Positions 18,086 to 27,934 are shown, numbered from the stretch's first letter. The stretch: 41,982 bases of DNA from an uncultured Mucilaginibacter sp. (GCA_903927645.1 CAIYNX010000230.1:1-41982), one strand, 5' to 3'. Made by a program: numbers and translations. Notes: generated from the sequence alone by a model not told the origin.

Positions 18086-19513
18086 ATGCTTGGAAAACAC
18101 AGCGTAATTTATTTTTTAGGAAGGGGGTTGCCAGGTATAATTAATTTTTTGGCGATGTCTATTTATACTCGATTGGTAGCACCCAATGAGTATGGTAAAT
18201 ATTCCATAATATTTGCTACAGTGATGTTAATGACCATGATTTTTTATCAATGGATACGCTTAACATTACTCCGATTCTTACCTAAAGCAACCAATCCCGA
18301 GGAGGAAGGGCAATTATTTGCAAGTGTATTTATTGGCTTTTTAGTATCCGGCCTATTATCTATTTTGTTTTTGGGTGTATACCTTATCTTTTTTAAAAAT
18401 CAGTACTCGATGGTACTCTTAGGGGGGGGGATATTATTACTGTGGCTGCAGTCATTATACGAAATTGGTTTGGAGTATTTCAGGTCAAACCTTAAGGTAA
18501 AACGGTATTCAATCATTAATTTTATCCGATCAATATTGGCTTTATTGTTCGGGGCTTTTTTTTCATATCTGGGTTTTGGGGCTAATGGTTTGATATTGGG
18601 TTTAAATATCTCTATAGTGCTTATTATCTCAATTTATTATAGATCAGTATTATTGAAGATGTTTAAAAGTATTAAATTTTTCAATAAAACTGCGTTTTTT
18701 TCGCACATGAGCTATGGTGTCCCCCTTACAGCGTCTTATGCAATGTCATACGTTTTTAATACGTCTGATCGGTTTTTTATTCAACATTATGTAGGTGCTG
18801 CCAGTACAGGTATTTATTCGGTTGGGTACGACTTGTCGAAGCAAACATTGTGGGTGATTATGATGTCTATTAATCTGGCGAGCTATCCGCTAGTTTTAAG
18901 GGCACTGGAGGCTAAAGAATTTGTTAAGGCAAATGAGCAATTGAAATCTTATTTGTTGATTTTGATAGCAATTAGTTTTCCTGCAGCATTCGGACTTGCA
19001 TTTTTGGCGAAACCGATCACAAGTATATTAATCGGCAAAAGTTATTCATCCGAGGTTGCTATTATTGTCCCTTATATTTCAATCGGTGCTTTGATAGCAG
19101 GATTAAAGGCTTACTATATTGATTTAAGTTTTCATTTGAGCAAAAGAAGCTGGATGCAGCTGTGGTCGGTTAGTATTTCTGCTGTGATTAATATTGCACT
19201 CAACTTCATTTTAATTCCCCGGATTGGGATTATGGGGGCGGTTTATTCGTCGGTAATTTGTTATACTGTTGATTTTTTAATCAGTGCTTATTTAACAACA
19301 AAATGTTTTGCATTACCGGTGCCTTGGTTAAATGTTGGGAAATTAGTGTTGTCTACTGGTGTAATGGTGATAGTTATATTATTGATAAAACCCGTATTAA
19401 GCGGACCAATTGGTTTGGCTATTATCATTACGGTCGGTGGTTTAATTTATTTGTTGTTACTATTCCTGTTTAGATTAGTAAATTTTAAGAAAATTATCGG
19501 ACAATTTAAGTGA
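18086..19513 (+). CDS. Wzx-type polysaccharide flippase (MOP superfamily)
   Basis: A 475-residue membrane protein with about 12 to 14 predicted helices. The N-terminus VIYFLGRGLPGIINFLAMS (near residues 7-25), then RLVAPNEYGKYSII, is the classic start of PST/MOP flippases. YVFNTSDRFFIQHYVGAAST near 222-241 matches the conserved mid-protein loop, and AVYSSVICYTVDFLIS near 386-401 is also typical. It should translocate the lipid-linked repeat unit. A run of nine G residues (18422-18430) lies in the reading frame; loss or gain of one G would truncate the protein. Confidence 0.87.
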   Translation: MLGKHSVIYFLGRGLPGIINFLAMSIYTRLVAPNEYGKYSIIFATVMLMTMIFYQWIRLTLLRFLPKATNPEEEGQLFASVFIGFLVSGLLSILFLGVYLIFFKNQYSMVLLGGGILLLWLQSLYEIGLEYFRSNLKVKRYSIINFIRSILALLFGAFFSYLGFGANGLILGLNISIVLIISIYYRSVLLKMFKSIKFFNKTAFFSHMSYGVPLTASYAMSYVFNTSDRFFIQHYVGAASTGIYSVGYDLSKQTLWVIMMSINLASYPLVLRALEAKEFVKANEQLKSYLLILIAISFPAAFGLAFLAKPITSILIGKSYSSEVAIIVPYISIGALIAGLKAYYIDLSFHLSKRSWMQLWSVSISAVINIALNFILIPRIGIMGAVYSSVICYTVDFLISAYLTTKCFALPVPWLNVGKLVLSTGVMVIVILLIKPVLSGPIGLAIIITVGGLIYLLLLFLFRLVNFKKIIGQFK

Positions 19514-19643
19514 GATTCCAAAAAACGATACTTTTTTTGCGCCAGTTTATAACGGTTAAAGCGTTTCGTCAATTTGTAACTATTTTTTTTATATCAAAAG
19601 TACCTGGTAAATAACAGCTTCATTCATTTTTAAATAGAATTTT

Positions 19644-20591
19644 ATGTTGGTTTCAATTTGTATAGCAACTTTTAAACGCCAAGAGTATTTGGCAAATCTT
19701 TTAGATAAAATTAGTACCCAAAATATTTCAAAAGATATTGAAGTAAATGTTGCTGTAGTTGACAATGATTCATCTGGAAGCGGAAGGGAAGTAGTTGAAA
19801 AATTTTTGCTTAATAACCCTGGATATAAAATTGTTTATGAAATTGAACTACAAAGAGGTATACCGTTTACCCGCAACAGAGCTGTTAGTTTAGTTAGTAA
19901 AAATACTGATTTTGTTGTTTTTATTGATGATGATGAGTATCCGGAAGAAAATTGGTTAACTGGGTTACTAAAAACCCAAAAGTTAAAAGATGCAGATGTT
20001 GTATCCGGGCCTGCTTTCCCCATTTTTATTAATAAACCAGCTTCATGGATTCATAAAGGCAAGTATTTTGTGCGGCCTCATTATAGCAAACTTCAGACAG
20101 GTGATAGTTTGTATTATTTGTATATGGCAACTAACAATGTTTTGATTAAGTATAGTCGGTTAATGTCGTTAGAAGGACCTTTCGATGAAAATTTGGGTTT
20201 AAGTGGCAGCGACGATTCAGATTTAGCGTATAGATTAAATGAAATGGGATGCAAAATGTATTGGACTAATGAAGCGGTGGTTTGGGAATGGATACCGGAT
20301 CAAAGAGCTAATTTGACCTGGATTTTGCAACGCGCCTATCGTTTTGCTAATTCAAATTGGTTTTTATCGCCCAATAAAAATATGGTTACCAGGTTAAAGA
20401 TAATTATTGGCGGCTTAGGAAGGATAGCAGTTGGCGCTATTTTATTTTTCCCATCCTTGCTTTGTTCTTTAATCGGTCGGTTTGATTACTGCGTTACCGT
20501 AATGCGAATTATAGTCAGAGGTGTTGGGATGATTGCAGGTGCGATAGGTTATAGTTATGAAGAGTATAAACATTTCTACACCCATCAATAA
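19644..20591 (+). CDS. Family 2 glycosyltransferase
   Basis: A 315-residue GT-A glycosyltransferase. VSICIATFKRQEYLANLLDK (residues 2-21) is the canonical N-terminal strand and helix. AVVDNDSSGSGREVVEKF near 36-53 and the DxD-containing VVFIDDDEYPEENWL near 91-105 bind the nucleotide sugar and metal. SGSDDSDLAYRLNEMG near 187-202 is the acidic acceptor-side motif. A hydrophobic C-terminal stretch near 260-278 may contact the membrane. It is 130 bp downstream of the flippase gene. It should add a sugar to the lipid-linked unit; the donor is unknown. Confidence 0.87.
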   Translation: MLVSICIATFKRQEYLANLLDKISTQNISKDIEVNVAVVDNDSSGSGREVVEKFLLNNPGYKIVYEIELQRGIPFTRNRAVSLVSKNTDFVVFIDDDEYPEENWLTGLLKTQKLKDADVVSGPAFPIFINKPASWIHKGKYFVRPHYSKLQTGDSLYYLYMATNNVLIKYSRLMSLEGPFDENLGLSGSDDSDLAYRLNEMGCKMYWTNEAVVWEWIPDQRANLTWILQRAYRFANSNWFLSPNKNMVTRLKIIIGGLGRIAVGAILFFPSLLCSLIGRFDYCVTVMRIIVRGVGMIAGAIGYSYEEYKHFYTHQ

Positions 20592-20665
20592 TGTTAGCCC
20601 ACATTGCCTTGCATATGATATGAAACACGTATAGATTTAATTAGTTGTTGTAATCTGTTTTGGCA

Positions 20666-20694
20666 TTGTATGGGTAACGTTGATGCTATATTTG
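20666..20694 (+). promoter_or_regulatory. Bacteroidota-type promoter (-33 TTG, -7 TATATTTG)
   Basis: TATATTTG at 20687-20694 matches the TAnnTTTG -7 consensus exactly. TTG at 20666-20668 lies 18 bases upstream as a partial -33 box. Initiation would be near 20700, about 50 bases before the glycosyltransferase ATG at 20754. It suggests that the rear part of the cluster has its own start site. Confidence 0.5.
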
Positions 20695-20753
20695 CAACGG
20701 TTCGTTTATTTTAATATTTTTTCCTATTTTTTTGAAGTATTTAAGCTGAGTTT

Positions 20754-21827
20754 ATGTTTAATTATTTACTTTTCACCGCGGTTACAGTTTGGGATGAGCC
20801 GCATCGTTCCAGACATCAGGTTACGAACGAATTGAAAAAAAAAGGTGTAGTTTACTTTGTTGAAAGAAACCGTATAGGTAAACCACGTATTGAACTGACA
20901 AAGGTTGAAGAGAACGTAATTTTGATATCTCCTTATTTTTATGTTGATTATCGCATAAGATACCGTGCACCGGGATTGAACGAGATTTATTACAAATGGC
21001 TTTTTAAAAAAATTAAAGCCTTGGACCTTGATTTTGAAATCGTATTTACATTTGATCATACTTCGCATTTAATAGACGGTTTTTACAATAATGTAATTTA
21101 TTACTGTAGCGATGACCATATTGGGAATGGTAAGTTTAACCCCTTTTTTGTAAACACGTATCACCGTAAAACCGAGCGTTTATTAACCGGTAAAGTTAAA
21201 ATGTGCATCACAACTGCCGACTATTTATACGAGAAACTTAAGCAGTATAATAAAAATACTCACCTGGTTCATTTGGGCTCACCACCGATTGATCCATCAT
21301 TGGTAAGTTATAAAACCAATGTGGCGCCGGTGCCTGAATTAGCCATTGTTGCTTATCTGGATAAAAGAATGCCTTTGGATTTATTGGATAAAATCATAGA
21401 TCGATTTCCTTTGATTTTTATTGGCCCTTGTGATGCCAATATTAAGAAAAGATATTTCAATAAAGCTAACGCCAACTTTGTTGGTATTAAAAAGGGAAAG
21501 GAGCTATTTGATATTATAAACAGCGTTGACGTATGCATTGCACCTTATGACGAGCCTAAGTTAAATAAGGGTGTTACACCAAGCAAATTATTCCTGTATC
21601 TTGCATTTGGTAAACCTGCGGTTGTAACAGAAATCAGGAATATTAGAAATTGGGATTTCGGCAATAAAATATTGTATAAAACAAACAATGAAGATTTTGT
21701 ACAAAAAATAAGTGATGCTTATACAGAAAATACCCTTGAATTATTTAATAAACGTATCGAATTGGCCAGGCTAAATTCCTGGGAAAACCGGGTTGACGAT
21801 ATTTTAAAACTGTATTATGCCACCTGA
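20754..21827 (+). CDS. GT-B type glycosyltransferase
   Basis: A 357-residue protein resembling glycosyltransferases of the GT4/TuaH-like group. The N-terminal half has FEIVFTFDHTSHLIDGFY and VIYYCSDDHIGNG (near residues 100-125), an arrangement common in these proteins. The C-terminal donor half has VDVCIAPYD, then NKGVTPSKLFLYLAFGKPAV near 272-291, equivalent to the K-x-x-E/Y-x-x-x-x-GKP motif. The perfect E-x7-E pair is missing, so the exact family is uncertain. A good promoter precedes it by about 60 bases and the next gene is 144 bp away. The reaction is inferred, not proven. Confidence 0.7.
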   Translation: MFNYLLFTAVTVWDEPHRSRHQVTNELKKKGVVYFVERNRIGKPRIELTKVEENVILISPYFYVDYRIRYRAPGLNEIYYKWLFKKIKALDLDFEIVFTFDHTSHLIDGFYNNVIYYCSDDHIGNGKFNPFFVNTYHRKTERLLTGKVKMCITTADYLYEKLKQYNKNTHLVHLGSPPIDPSLVSYKTNVAPVPELAIVAYLDKRMPLDLLDKIIDRFPLIFIGPCDANIKKRYFNKANANFVGIKKGKELFDIINSVDVCIAPYDEPKLNKGVTPSKLFLYLAFGKPAVVTEIRNIRNWDFGNKILYKTNNEDFVQKISDAYTENTLELFNKRIELARLNSWENRVDDILKLYYAT

Positions 21828-21971
21828 TAATTTTTGTTGACAATGTTGGTACCAATAGGATTTTTTTAAATACTTTTAGATATTTTTATAAATATCACAA
21901 TAATTTTTATATTTTTGAGTAAATTTAGAAATTTATACTGGTAATATTACAAATGAGCTAAACTATAAAAA

Positions 21972-22715
21972 GTGAAAGTAGATATTTTTGGGGTTAATTA
22001 TACAGTAACGGACTATGAAAAAGCATCAAAACTTATCATAGAAAATGCGAAGGGATTCCAGTCATTTGGAGTTTCGGCATTGGCCGTCCACGGATTAATT
22101 GAATGCTATAACAATCTGGACCTTAAAGAAAAGGTTAACAAATTGCAGTTAGTAGTGCCTGACGGGCAGCCTGTGCGTTGGGCAATGAATACGTTGCACA
22201 AAGTTGGGCTCAAAGATCGGGTTTATGGGCCGACATTAACACTTGAGGTTTTAAAACTGGCGAATGACGAGGGTTTGTCTGTATATTTATATGGAAGCAA
22301 AGAGTCTACATTATCGAAATTTACTGCAAATATTAACCTATGGTTCCCCAATATAAAAATTGCAGGTGTTCACCCGGATCGGTTTAGAAATGCAACTGCT
22401 GAAGAAGATATTGCCGATATCAGCAAGATAAACCAGTCTAAGGCAAATATAGTGCTTGTTGGACGTGGATGCCCCCGTCAGGAAATTTGGGTTTCTGATC
22501 ATCTGAATAAAATCAATGCGCCGATGATGGCAGTTGGTGCAGCTTTTGATTTTCATGCCGGCATTTTGCCGCAGGCACCACCGTGGATGCAGAATAATGG
22601 GTTAGAATGGTTGTTCAGGTTAATTCAGGAGCCAGGCAGGCTTTGGAAGCGCTATTTGTTTACTAATTCCAAATTTATTTTTTTACTGATTAAGTATAAA
22701 TTAAAAAAACGTTAA
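21972..22715 (+). CDS. WecG/TagA/CpsF-family glycosyltransferase (GT26)
   Basis: A 247-residue GT26 enzyme with a GTG start at 21972. [16 protein letters not shown] near residues 57-72 holds the catalytic PDG Asp. [16 protein letters not shown] near 81-96, [11 protein letters not shown] near 103-113 and [19 protein letters not shown] near 157-175 are the family's conserved strands and donor motif. The C-terminal [20 protein letters not shown] near 213-232 is the textbook membrane-docking tail. A possible -7 box TATTTTTG is at 21910-21917. This copy fits the family better than the one at 9643, and the two are only distantly alike. Confidence 0.9.
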   Translation: MKVDIFGVNYTVTDYEKASKLIIENAKGFQSFGVSALAVHGLIECYNNLDLKEKVNKLQLVVPDGQPVRWAMNTLHKVGLKDRVYGPTLTLEVLKLANDEGLSVYLYGSKESTLSKFTANINLWFPNIKIAGVHPDRFRNATAEEDIADISKINQSKANIVLVGRGCPRQEIWVSDHLNKINAPMMAVGAAFDFHAGILPQAPPWMQNNGLEWLFRLIQEPGRLWKRYLFTNSKFIFLLIKYKLKKR

Positions 22716-22732
22716 GACTTAAATTTTTCGTT

Positions 22733-23803
22733 ATGAATATAGTTGTAATTACCGGTTCAGCCGGATTAATTGGAAGTGAATCGGTAGGTTTTTTCGCCGA
22801 CAAGTTCGACCTTGTTATTGGAATTGACAATAACCTTCGTCAATATTTTTTCGGAGTGGATGGCAATACAGAGTGGAACAGGAACCGTTTGGCCGATTCT
22901 TACCCTAATTATCGCCATTATAATGCGGACATACGCAACGCTGAAGAATTAGCAGTCATTTTTAAAGAATATAACACCGACATAAAGTTAATTATTCACA
23001 CTGCTGCTCAACCAAGTCATGATTGGGCGGCCAAAGAACCGTTTACAGATTTTTCGGTAAATGCTAATGGCACTTTAAATATGTTAGAGATGAACCGTTT
23101 ACATTGTCCGGAGGCCGTATTTATATTTACCTCTACCAACAAAGTCTATGGCGATAATCCTAACTACCTGCCATTGGTTGAATTAGAAACCCGTTGGGAA
23201 ATTGATGAAAATCATCCTTATTTTGAAAATGGCATCGACGAGAAATTGAGTATTGACCATACCAAACATTCATTATTTGGAGCCTCAAAAGTTGCAGCCG
23301 ATATTCTGGTACAGGAGTATGGAAAGTATTTTGGTATGAAAACTGGCGTTTTCCGCGGTGGCTGTTTAACCGGTCCTAATCATTCCGGTGCACAGTTACA
23401 CGGATTTTTGTCGTATTTGATGAAATGTGCTATTACTGGTACCCACTATACAATATTTGGATATAAAGGAAAACAGGTGCGTGACAACATTCACAGTTAT
23501 GATCTTGTAAACATGTTTTGGCATTTTTACCAAAACCCTAAAGCCGGAGAAGTTTACAATGCCGGGGGGGGGCGTTATGCAAATTGCTCAATGATTGAAG
23601 CTATAAAGTTGTCCGAGCAAATTTCTGGAAATAAAATGAATTACAGTTATCTTGAAGGTAACCGTATTGGTGATCATATCTGGTATATCAGTGATTTATC
23701 CAAATTCAAAGCGCATTACCCTGACTGGAATTGGACTTATGATTTGACATCCACCCTTGTTCAAATACACGATAGCATGTTGAGCAGATTGAAAGCGATA
23801 TAG
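22733..23803 (+). CDS. NAD-dependent sugar epimerase/dehydratase (CDP-paratose 2-epimerase-like)
   Basis: A 356-residue extended short-chain dehydrogenase. ITGSAGLIG (residues 6-14) is the NAD-binding loop and [10 protein letters not shown] near 88-97 the nearby conserved segment, as in CDP-paratose 2-epimerases (Tyv/RfbE). [19 protein letters not shown] near 125-143 follows. The catalytic Tyr of YxxxK is Phe182 here (SLFGASK, Lys186 kept); the codon is TTT at 23276-23278. The same Phe occurs, to my recollection, in a group of homologues, so it is probably not a simple defect, but a Tyr-dependent reaction is doubtful. A run of nine G residues (23564-23572) lies in frame. It starts 17 bp after the GT26 gene and is the last gene before a terminator. 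Confidence 0.75.
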   Translation: MNIVVITGSAGLIGSESVGFFADKFDLVIGIDNNLRQYFFGVDGNTEWNRNRLADSYPNYRHYNADIRNAEELAVIFKEYNTDIKLIIHTAAQPSHDWAAKEPFTDFSVNANGTLNMLEMNRLHCPEAVFIFTSTNKVYGDNPNYLPLVELETRWEIDENHPYFENGIDEKLSIDHTKHSLFGASKVAADILVQEYGKYFGMKTGVFRGGCLTGPNHSGAQLHGFLSYLMKCAITGTHYTIFGYKGKQVRDNIHSYDLVNMFWHFYQNPKAGEVYNAGGGRYANCSMIEAIKLSEQISGNKMNYSYLEGNRIGDHIWYISDLSKFKAHYPDWNWTYDLTSTLVQIHDSMLSRLKAI

Positions 23804-23846
23804 AAATTACTTTTTTTTAGGCGTTAGCGTTAGAAAATTGTAGCGA

Positions 23847-23880
23847 AAAAGCAGGCAAATTAAACATTGCCTGCTTTTTT
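23847..23880 (+). terminator. Rho-independent terminator of the EPS core block
   Basis: A perfect 12-bp stem (AAAAGCAGGCAA at 23847-23858 pairing with TTGCCTGCTTTT at 23867-23878) with an 8-base loop ends in a T run. It lies 43 bases after the epimerase stop codon and ends the plus-strand operon. The symmetric A/T ends could also stop minus-strand transcription of the beta-helix gene. Confidence 0.85.
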
Positions 23881-23972
23881 GTATCTTGTATAAACTTAAC
23901 TGATCCCGAAAGTTACACTAAAACAAGGTTGAAAATAAAATTAGTTTAGTTTAGTTTAATTTAATATAAGAC

Positions 23973-25526
23973 CTACTGGTCTCCGAAGGTTGCTCCTAAA
24001 TTGGTAGTTATAGATGTTGAGATTTTGCCTCGGCTTAATGTTGTAATTGTTTTTTTAATTTGTTGACCTCTATTAAGTGCCGGGCTTCGTTCGTTTAACT
24101 CAAAATTAGCGTCATTAGAAAAATCTTCCACAGGATGTTTGAAATTTGGGTTTATTCCAATAAAATTTGTATTTTCAAAAGATAGGTCGGCTCCGTTCCT
24201 TTTATCAATCAGCAATTTTCCAGATACTAGATTGTTTTTGAAAAAGTGTTCACCAGTGACGTTACGTTCAACAATTGCATTAGCAATGCCTCCTGATTGA
24301 ACAATATTATTTATAAATTTAACATTACCAGCATTTGCTGCAACCAAATCGCCCTGTTGTGTCGGAGAACACATCATCGAACTCTTCATGTTATGGTAAA
24401 GAGTATTGTTTATCACATTTACATTATCACTTAAATATATAGCGATCCCACGACCGCCGTTATTATAAATTAAATTATTAAAAATTAAAGTAGCGCTACG
24501 GTAGGGCACTTTGTCTACCTGCTGTGTTCGCCTGCTGTCGTCGATAATGATACCATTTCCATCCGTAGTACAGTTGTTCTGATGGATTGTGCCGTCAGGA
24601 GTTTTATAGTTAGCGTTAGTCAAGACTACATTTCCGTAACTCTTATTGCTTACAATAAGATTGTGATAACCAATTGCTTGATCAAAATTATAAAGGCCCC
24701 ATAAACTTATACCACTTGTTTGATTTGGAGCTAGTTTAGCATTTCCGTATACAACGTTTTTATAGATGGTAATGTAATCAGAATGTGCAACGGAAATTCC
24801 ACTTGCCGCGTTATCATGAATTACATTGTCATACAAAAAAATGTGGTGTACCAATGTTTGAAGGCCTAAATACGAACCGGCTACTTTACCGTGAACACCA
24901 ATACCACTTGCATAGGTTTTCCGAACCGGGGTATCTCCATTTTGTGTAATATTGAATCCTGATACAAATACATAAGCCGCCCTGATATCAATCACAGATG
25001 CCTGATTTGAGTCTTTCGAAGGATTTAAGACTATTTTTGGCCTCGATTCAGATCCCGGCATTCGCATTATAGTGGTGTATCCACGTGATGTACCTGATTT
25101 ATTTATTGCCAACGATTCATTGTAAGTGCCGGACATTACATATACTACATCCCCACCTTTTGCGAATTGTAATGCTTTGTTAATAGAAGCTAAAGGGGAG
25201 GATTTTGACGTGCCTAAATTGCCATCACTACCTGTTGAAGCGCTAACATAATAAACCGTTGCATATGGGGAAATAGGTGGAAGTTTTATTTCTGGAATTT
25301 CAAAATCGCTATCTGTTTTAGGTTGTTCGCTATCCGAAATAGCAATTGAGTTTTTCTGCTTTTTAATGCTTGGCTGAGATATGGGCACATCCGATAAAGA
25401 ACGTTTGTTTGCCAGAGCAAGTTTGATTTCAGATTTTTTTTTAACTTTTAGGTTATTTTTAAAAGTGAAGCTGTTTAAACCAAAGAAAAATATTATAAAA
25501 ATGCTTATTGTAACTGAATTTTTCAT
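23973..25526 (-). CDS. Secreted right-handed beta-helix protein, possible polysaccharide lyase
   Basis: A 517-residue protein. A hydrophobic N-terminal segment (residues 5-20) is a signal peptide or anchor, followed by a polar linker. TVYYVSASTGSDGNLGTSKS near residues 88-107 is the start of DUF1565/pectate-lyase-like helices, and GGDVVYVMSGTYNESL near 122-137 is the first coil. From about 150 to 420 there are repeated short strands rich in N-x-I/V (IYKNVVYGN, LIFNNLIYNNGG, VNVINNTLYHN), diagnostic of a parallel beta helix. Such proteins cleave, epimerise or bind polysaccharide. It lies inside the locus on the opposite strand, so trimming or degrading the exopolysaccharide is plausible; catalytic residues cannot be named. 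Confidence 0.75.
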   Translation of the reverse strand: MKNSVTISIFIIFFFGLNSFTFKNNLKVKKKSEIKLALANKRSLSDVPISQPSIKKQKNSIAISDSEQPKTDSDFEIPEIKLPPISPYATVYYVSASTGSDGNLGTSKSSPLASINKALQFAKGGDVVYVMSGTYNESLAINKSGTSRGYTTIMRMPGSESRPKIVLNPSKDSNQASVIDIRAAYVFVSGFNITQNGDTPVRKTYASGIGVHGKVAGSYLGLQTLVHHIFLYDNVIHDNAASGISVAHSDYITIYKNVVYGNAKLAPNQTSGISLWGLYNFDQAIGYHNLIVSNKSYGNVVLTNANYKTPDGTIHQNNCTTDGNGIIIDDSRRTQQVDKVPYRSATLIFNNLIYNNGGRGIAIYLSDNVNVINNTLYHNMKSSMMCSPTQQGDLVAANAGNVKFINNIVQSGGIANAIVERNVTGEHFFKNNLVSGKLLIDKRNGADLSFENTNFIGINPNFKHPVEDFSNDANFELNERSPALNRGQQIKKTITTLSRGKISTSITTNLGATFGDQ

Positions 25527-26432
25527 GTTTCTTAGTTGGGAAATTTATTGTAAAAGTAGAAAGGTTTTTAACAATAAATTGTTTTAATGTTCATTAATAT
25601 AAAAAATTAAGGCTATCAAAAAAAAGATGATATTATGAATGATTTTAATTCTAAACTATCCGGGGCTTTTTTATAACCGAAAGTGTTCAATTTTGTTGCG
25701 TTAAAAACGCGTTTCTTGAGATTTCATTATTTAAGGTTTAAGAAAAATTGTTTTTTATTGTACTTTCATTACATAAATTAAGTTTTTAAAAAATTAAAAA
25801 ACGGAGTTTTATTTTTTCTTTTACACAGTGAATAAAAAACTTAGTAGCGCAGTTAATGGGCGCCGATAGTAATGCCTAATGTTTTTATTTTGGTATATCA
25901 CAAGTTATGAATTGGCCTATACTTTTGTTTCCAAAACTAAATTAACTGTATGCCAAAATAAGCAACAAATACCTGCCCATTCCTATTACTTAACCATTGT
26001 TTTATGAATATAATTGACTATTAAAAATATAACTGGTGGCAAAACAATAATTTATCTCAAAGCAGATTCAATAAAGTTTATTAAAAAAACAAATAACTAA
26101 AGTGATTTGTCTCTAAATAGTTCTTTTAACATTTATTTAGTTTAGTTTTTATTTCACATTTAATTGACTGTTTAATTTTACAATGATAAAAAACTAGTAG
26201 TCTTATTTAAATGAAACCATTTATTTAACGCTGTTGGATTTTTTACTAGTTAAGCTTTTTGGTTAAGCCGGAAATTGCTATATTTGCGATATTAATCAAA
26301 CATTTGTTCTTCAGAAAGGTATTTCAATAAAAATATTATTATTTACTGTAACTATTGTTAAATTTTGTGTTTGTTCGATATCAGAAATGAAATTTCTAAT
26401 CACAAAATGATGGTTGTTTTTTTTAGCCAATT
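25527..26432. other. 906-bp AT-rich intergenic region
   Basis: This spacer between divergent genes holds no convincing gene in any frame. It carries the strong plus-strand promoter at 26257-26286. The remainder is low-complexity A/T sequence; no repeats or RNA genes were recognised. Confidence 0.5.
26257..26286 (+). promoter_or_regulatory. Bacteroidota-type promoter (TTTTG, 17 bp, TATATTTG)
   Basis: TTTTG at 26257-26261 and TATATTTG at 26279-26286 are separated by 17 bases, a near-perfect match to the Bacteroidota -33/-7 consensus. It would give a leader of about 140 bases for the sugar transferase starting at 26433, long enough for regulation in the leader. Confidence 0.65.
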
Positions 26433-27845
26433 ATGGAAATACGATACAAGTACCGTTTCAATTTTTTTCGTTTTTTAAATGAGGTTTTTATCTTGTCCTT
26501 GAGTTTTTTCCTCGCATTTTATTTTTTAAATAAAATGCACCACACCGATTTTATATTGATTGATTTTTGGATGTTGCCATTGTTAATTATTGGTTGGTAT
26601 TTTTCTTCACGCAGCACCAAAGCCACGGACGACCTTAATTCAAAAACAATTATGGGTAGCCTTTACAAAATCGCGAATAATATTTTTGTGCAATTTTGTT
26701 TGGTTATTCTTTTCTTTTTTACCGCACATCAAACTTTTAATACCAAGCGATTCCTTTTTATTTACGTTATTTTATTGAGTATATTTATTCCTTTGGAGAA
26801 GATTTTTTATCAAAAAATAATGCTTTTCCTGAAGCAAAAGGGTGTAAATAAAAAGAAAATATTGATAATCGGTGCTGGAAGAATAGGGACTGAGTTTTCG
26901 GATCTAATACAAAGAAATGAACACCTTGGTTACGAAATTTATGGCTTTTTGGATGACATTGACAAACCAGAACTTAGGGAGCAGTATTTGGGTAGAATTT
27001 CTAAGTTTGACGAGATTATTGATGCTAACGAACCTGCTTTTGATGAGGTGTTAGTGGCTTTGCCAAATAGTGCAAATAACAAAATTAAACATATTGCAGA
27101 TGTTGTTGGAAATCATGCTATTAAACTTAGAATTATTCCAGCTTATCATGAGTTAATCGATTCTGCATATAGTGTAAGTATATTCAATGGTTTTCCAATG
27201 ATCACTAATCGGCACGTTCCATTAGATGATTTAAATCTGAGCACGTTAAAGCGGATATTTGACATTTTTTTTAGTTCATTGGTTTTAATTTTTGTTTGCT
27301 CCTGGTTATTTCCGATTATCGCAATTGCAATTAAATTTGACTCGCCCGGGCCAATCTTTTTTGTTCAGGAAAGATGGGGCCGCAAGAATAGAAAAATAAG
27401 ATGTTTCAAGTTCAGATCGATGCGGCCATCCTCAAAGGACGTTGATGAAAATAGTGGAAAGTACCAGCAGGCGAAAAAAAACGACAATCGAATTACCCGA
27501 CTAGGTGCAATTTTGCGAAAAACCAGTCTTGATGAATTTCCACAATTTATTAACGTTTTTCTCGGAAGCATGTCTGTGGTTGGGCCCAGGCCTCATCCTA
27601 TTCCACTGAATATTGAATCTAAAGAAGTTATAGATCAGTATTTGGTACGCCATCTTATCAAGCCTGGTATAACGGGATGGGCCCAAGTAAACGGATTTAG
27701 GGGCGAAACTTCCGATACTTCGTTAATGAAAGCGCGTGTTAACTATGACATCTGGTATATTGAAAACTGGAGTTTGCTTTTAGATTTAAAAATTATATTC
27801 CTTACTTTCTGGAAAACTATTGTTGGCGATAAAAATGCATTTTAG
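26433..27845 (+). CDS. Polyprenyl-phosphate glycosyl-1-phosphate transferase (WcaJ/WbaP-like initiator)
   Basis: A 470-residue membrane enzyme that starts repeat-unit synthesis by moving a sugar 1-phosphate from a nucleotide sugar to undecaprenyl phosphate. Four hydrophobic segments lie before residue 140. A CoA-binding-like Rossmann domain starts at KKILIIGAGRIGTEF near 140-154, with a hydrophobic helix near 280-300. The catalytic domain holds FFVQERWGRKNRKIRCFKFR near 308-327, LRKTSLDEFPQFINVF near 363-378, MSVVGPRPHP near 382-391 and KPGITGWAQVNGFRG near 409-423. Length and motifs are normal. It has its own strong promoter. A paralogue is at 29485 on the other strand. Confidence 0.92.
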   Translation: MEIRYKYRFNFFRFLNEVFILSLSFFLAFYFLNKMHHTDFILIDFWMLPLLIIGWYFSSRSTKATDDLNSKTIMGSLYKIANNIFVQFCLVILFFFTAHQTFNTKRFLFIYVILLSIFIPLEKIFYQKIMLFLKQKGVNKKKILIIGAGRIGTEFSDLIQRNEHLGYEIYGFLDDIDKPELREQYLGRISKFDEIIDANEPAFDEVLVALPNSANNKIKHIADVVGNHAIKLRIIPAYHELIDSAYSVSIFNGFPMITNRHVPLDDLNLSTLKRIFDIFFSSLVLIFVCSWLFPIIAIAIKFDSPGPIFFVQERWGRKNRKIRCFKFRSMRPSSKDVDENSGKYQQAKKNDNRITRLGAILRKTSLDEFPQFINVFLGSMSVVGPRPHPIPLNIESKEVIDQYLVRHLIKPGITGWAQVNGFRGETSDTSLMKARVNYDIWYIENWSLLLDLKIIFLTFWKTIVGDKNAF

Positions 27846-27899
27846 TTGATAAGGTAGTATTTGGCACCAACAAGCAAATTCAGCAGCTGTCAATCGTAG

Positions 27900-27934
27900 T
27901 TTTGCCATTAATATTATTCTCGAAACTATTTTTA
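27900..27934 (+). promoter_or_regulatory. Possible promoter of a disrupted gene
   Basis: TTTTG at 27900-27904 and TATTTTTA at 27927-27934 are spaced by 22 bases, an acceptable -33/-7 pair. A purine-rich ribosome site (GGAGGGG, 27969-27975) and an ATG at 27977 follow. The gene it served is split by the IS element. Confidence 0.35.

Noticed and set aside
23940-23965. Short TTTAG/TTTAA tandem repeat
   Set aside because: Only four or five degenerate units in AT-rich sequence next to a stop codon; no evidence of function.
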